Assembly (NCBI GenBank): GCA_945910975.1
Contig: CAMDZY010000056.1
Coordinates: 1 to 9,782, forward strand
DNA length: 9,782 nucleotides
Direction: 5' to 3'
Origin: an uncultured Clostridia bacterium
GTDB taxonomy: Bacteria > Bacillota > Clostridia > Oscillospirales > Oscillospiraceae
Shown: positions 7,526 through 9,782 of the stretch, piece by piece
Layout of the letters: each line of letters opens with the position of its first letter
How positions within the stretch are numbered: the first letter of the stretch is position 1
The notes under the pieces: model-generated
What the model was told of the DNA's origin: nothing
Databases searched by the model: none
Seen by the model: only the letters and a program-made list of their open reading frames with translations
Translations under genes and position numbers: made by a program

Positions 7526-7554
7526 TTGACAGCGCCGAAAACGTGTGATAATAT
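7526..7554 (+). promoter_or_regulatory. Promoter of the proS unit
   Basis: A perfect TTGACA at 7526-7531, 17-base spacer, and TAATAT at 7549-7554 (4 of 6). The predicted start is near 7561, so the proS leader is only about 24 bases. That leaves no room for a T-box or other leader control. Confidence 0.7.
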
Positions 7555-7584
7555 TATACAAACAACGCCGAAAGGATGAAAATT

Positions 7585-9021
7585 ATGGGAAAAGAGAAAA
7601 ATGTGGAGCAAATCACCGATATGGAGGTCGATTTTGCGCAGTGGTTTACCGATGTGTGCAAAAAGGCAGAGCTGATCGACTATTCCTCCATCAAGGGTAT
7701 GTTTATTTACCGCCCCTATGGCTATGCGATTTGGGAAAATATTCAGCATATTCTGGATGCCGAGTTTAAGAAAACCGGCGCGGAAAATGTCTATATGCCG
7801 ATGCTGATCCCCGAATCCCTGCTGCAAAAGGAAAAGGATCATGTGGAAGGCTTTGCACCGGAGTGTGCATGGGTCACCATGGGCGGCAGCGACAAGCTGG
7901 AGGAGCGCTATTGCATCCGTCCAACCTCGGAAACGCTGTTTTGTGAGCATTTTAAGGATGTCATCCACTCCCACCGTGACCTGCCCAAGATGTATAACCA
8001 GTGGTGCAGCGTTCTGCGCTGGGAAAAGACCTCCCGCCCGTTCCTTCGCCACCGTGAGTTCTTGTGGCAGGAGGGGCATACCATGCACGCCACAGCGGAG
8101 GAAGCCAGAGCGGAAACCGAAAAGATGCTCAATGTCTATGCCGATTTCTGCGAAAACGTTCTGGCCATGCCCGTCACGCGCGGACAGAAAACCGACAAGG
8201 AAAAATTCAACGGTGCAGAGGCAACCTATGCCATCGAATGCATGATGCACGACCGCAAAGCGCTGCAGGCCGGCACCTCGCACTACTTCGGCGACGGCTT
8301 CGCCAAGGCGTTCGATATCACCTATACCAACAAGGAAAATCAGCGCGTCAATCCGTTCCAGACCTCTTGGGGCGTGTCCACGCGGCTCATTGGCGGCATC
8401 ATCATGACTCATGGCGACAACAACGGCCTGATCCTGCCCCCGAAGATTGCACCGGTACAGGTTATTGTGGTGCCGGTCGCGCAGCATAAGCCCGGCGTTC
8501 TGGAAGCAGCGTCCAAAATCTGTGACCGCCTTTCGGCAGCGGGCTACCGCGTGAAGATGGACGACAGCGACAATTCCATGGGCTGGAAGTGCGCACAGTA
8601 TGAAATGAAGGGCGTCCCGCTGCGTCTGGAAATCGGCCCGAGAGATATGGAACAAAACCAGTGCTGCATGGTGCGCCGTGACAACCGCGAAAAGGCATTT
8701 GTTTCGCTGGAGAACTTGGAGCAGGCAGCAGGCCAGCTGCTGGAGGATGTCCACAACGGCCTGTATCAGCGCGCGCTGAAGAACCTGACCGAGCATACCT
8801 ATGAAGCGCACACCTTGGAAGAGGCCAAGCAAATTCAGCAGGAAAAGGGCGGCTTTGTCAAGACCATGTGGTGCGGCTGCCTGGAATGTGAAATGAAGAT
8901 GAAGGAAGTGGCGGGGATGTCCTCTCGCTGCATTCCGTTCAAGCAGGAAAATTTGGACGATGTGTGCGCCATTTGCGGCAAGCCTGCAAAGAAAATGGTC
9001 TATTGGGGCGTAGCATATTAA
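7585..9021 (+). CDS. proS: Prolyl-tRNA synthetase, archaeal/eukaryotic type
   Basis: A 478-residue class II aminoacyl-tRNA synthetase that charges tRNA-Pro in the cytoplasm. Visible are RPTSET (residues 112-117), the motif 2 region LRWEKTSRPFLRHREFLWQEGH (144-165), and the motif 3 region RLIGGIIMTHGDNNGLILPP (267-286). The anticodon-binding domain starts at VQVIVVPV (291-298), and the C-terminal zinc domain holds WCGCLEC (429-435) and CAIC (461-464), ending in the tyrosine typical of this type. It lacks the bacterial-type INS editing insertion, which fits its length. ATG 7585 is preferred over 7576, because AAAGG (7571-7575) touches the earlier ATG directly. It is followed by an HD-domain gene 30 bp downstream. 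Confidence 0.97.
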   Translation: MGKEKNVEQITDMEVDFAQWFTDVCKKAELIDYSSIKGMFIYRPYGYAIWENIQHILDAEFKKTGAENVYMPMLIPESLLQKEKDHVEGFAPECAWVTMGGSDKLEERYCIRPTSETLFCEHFKDVIHSHRDLPKMYNQWCSVLRWEKTSRPFLRHREFLWQEGHTMHATAEEARAETEKMLNVYADFCENVLAMPVTRGQKTDKEKFNGAEATYAIECMMHDRKALQAGTSHYFGDGFAKAFDITYTNKENQRVNPFQTSWGVSTRLIGGIIMTHGDNNGLILPPKIAPVQVIVVPVAQHKPGVLEAASKICDRLSAAGYRVKMDDSDNSMGWKCAQYEMKGVPLRLEIGPRDMEQNQCCMVRRDNREKAFVSLENLEQAAGQLLEDVHNGLYQRALKNLTEHTYEAHTLEEAKQIQQEKGGFVKTMWCGCLECEMKMKEVAGMSSRCIPFKQENLDDVCAICGKPAKKMVYWGVAY

Positions 9022-9051
9022 GCCGCTGCGCCATGACAGGAGGTAGGTTCT

Positions 9052-9678
9052 GTGAATCGGATTGAAAAGACAAAAAAATATCTGTATCAGCAGTTTGCAG
9101 CCTCGGGTGCAGAAGATGTGGTCTGGCGCTATCGCTATGAGCATACCCTGCGCGTGGCGGCTGTTGGCCGAACCATTGCCATGCAGGAGGGCTTTGACGT
9201 GGAAACCTTGGAGCTGGCGTGCTTGTTGCATGATTTGGGCTATGTTCGCTGCAAAACGGAAGAGGATTACGCGCATCATGGCAAGATCAGTGCGGAAATG
9301 GCGCGTGACTTTTTAAAGACGCTGGACTTGGAATCGGAAATGCTGGAAACAATTTGCTACGCCATTGCCTGCCATACAGAGGATGAGAAGGACTGCCCGC
9401 GTCCGTGTACCCCGGCGGAAGCCTCCGTAGCCGATGCGGATAATATCGACCGCTTCGATGCCCTGCGCATGGCGGACAACCTGACCTATTTCGACTTGAT
9501 GAAAAAGCGTCCCAAGGAGATCATGGAAATTTGCAGCAAGCAAATTGAACGCTACCAAAACTATCTGGACATCCCCTTCGCCACCCGCACTGCCACCGCA
9601 CTGTGGCGCGACCGGCTGGGCTTCCAACTGGAATACTTCCGCCGCCTGAAAACGCAGATGGAAACCTGTCTTGAATAA
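9052..9678 (+). CDS. HD-domain protein, predicted metal-dependent phosphohydrolase
   Basis: A 208-residue protein of the HD superfamily. The ligand pattern is H31 (EHTLRVA), H60-D61 (LLHDLGY), H75/H76 (AHHG), H108 (IACHTED) and an acidic DADNIDRFD around 128-136, consistent with a one- or two-metal site. The substrate is not deducible; relatives act on nucleotides or phosphoesters. There is no signal peptide or membrane segment. It starts with GTG; AGGAGGT (9038-9044) is a near-perfect ribosome binding site seven bases upstream and fixes this start. It probably shares the proS transcript (30-bp gap, no terminator) and is followed by a strong hairpin. An ATG-start alternative is not needed. 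Confidence 0.85.
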   Translation: MNRIEKTKKYLYQQFAASGAEDVVWRYRYEHTLRVAAVGRTIAMQEGFDVETLELACLLHDLGYVRCKTEEDYAHHGKISAEMARDFLKTLDLESEMLETICYAIACHTEDEKDCPRPCTPAEASVADADNIDRFDALRMADNLTYFDLMKKRPKEIMEICSKQIERYQNYLDIPFATRTATALWRDRLGFQLEYFRRLKTQMETCLE

Positions 9679-9682
9679 ACCC

Positions 9683-9719
9683 AAGTGCCGCAGCAAACCG
9701 ATTGCTGCGGCACTTCTTT
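9683..9719 (+). terminator. Intrinsic terminator after the proS-HD unit
   Basis: A perfect 14-bp stem pairs AAGTGCCGCAGCAA (9683-9696) with TTGCTGCGGCACTT (9702-9715), with a five-base loop, followed by CTTT. The T-tract is short, but the stem is strong and lies five bases after the HD gene stop. Confidence 0.8.
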
Positions 9720-9782
9720 GCCCTCGTGTGTGATTCCGCAGCGCCCTTTCGGAATTTGCATCAAAGAATCGTGAAAAGCTAC
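9720..9782. other. Right-edge non-coding stretch
   Basis: No gene can be supported in the last 60 bases. A short inverted repeat (ATTCCG near 9732 and CGGAAT near 9750) is visible but has no flanking T-run. The region may belong to an intergenic gap cut by the window end. Confidence 0.4.

Noticed and set aside
7519..9279. 586-codon minus-strand open frame opposite proS
   Set aside because: It is a shadow of the unmistakable proS coding frame and its neighbours, has no family resemblance and overlaps the proS promoter.

Overview
The window is ordinary chromosomal housekeeping DNA from a Gram-positive anaerobe, most likely a member of the Clostridia (Oscillospiraceae/Eubacteriales type). The basis is strong AGGAGG-type ribosome binding sites, a SAM-I riboswitch on metK, an oxygen-sensitive 4Fe-4S L-serine dehydratase, an archaeal/eukaryotic-type prolyl-tRNA synthetase with a C-terminal zinc domain, and a moderate G+C content judged by eye. 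No insertion sequence, phage gene, CRISPR array, rRNA or tRNA was seen.

Layout, left to right. Positions 1-280 are an AT-rich non-coding stretch with a good dyad at 89-115, ahead of a small XRE-type regulator (281-634). A consensus-like promoter at the end of that gene (631-659) starts a plus-strand unit: a structured leader of about 140 nt, tadA (tRNA adenosine deaminase), a stand-alone copy of the middle domain of fatty-acid kinase subunit A (FakA/DAK2 type), and nth (endonuclease III). The last two overlap by one base. nth meets a minus-strand alpha/beta-hydrolase of the DUF2974 type stop codon to stop codon with no spacer. The upstream end of that hydrolase gene faces the divergent metK unit (promoter, SAM-I riboswitch, intrinsic terminator, metK). 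metK converges on a minus-strand pair, sdaA then ychF, across a shared bidirectional terminator. Upstream of sdaA is a 55-residue ribbon-helix-helix-like protein on the minus strand, with a strong RBS and a leader containing interleaved inverted repeats. Divergent from it, proS and an HD-domain phosphohydrolase form a plus-strand pair closed by a 14-bp hairpin terminator.

Functionally this is translation and tRNA maintenance (tadA, ychF, proS), DNA repair (nth), methionine/SAM metabolism under SAM feedback (metK) and serine catabolism (sdaA), with several uncharacterised small genes between.

I did not find a convincing new multi-gene system. The items most worth a second look are at the RNA/DNA level: a threefold repeat across the tadA promoter and leader that can form mutually exclusive stems; the RHH gene leader, where one strand can pair either with an upstream arm or with the Shine-Dalgarno sequence; an antisense-oriented terminator inside the 3' end of tadA; and the free-standing FakA middle domain.
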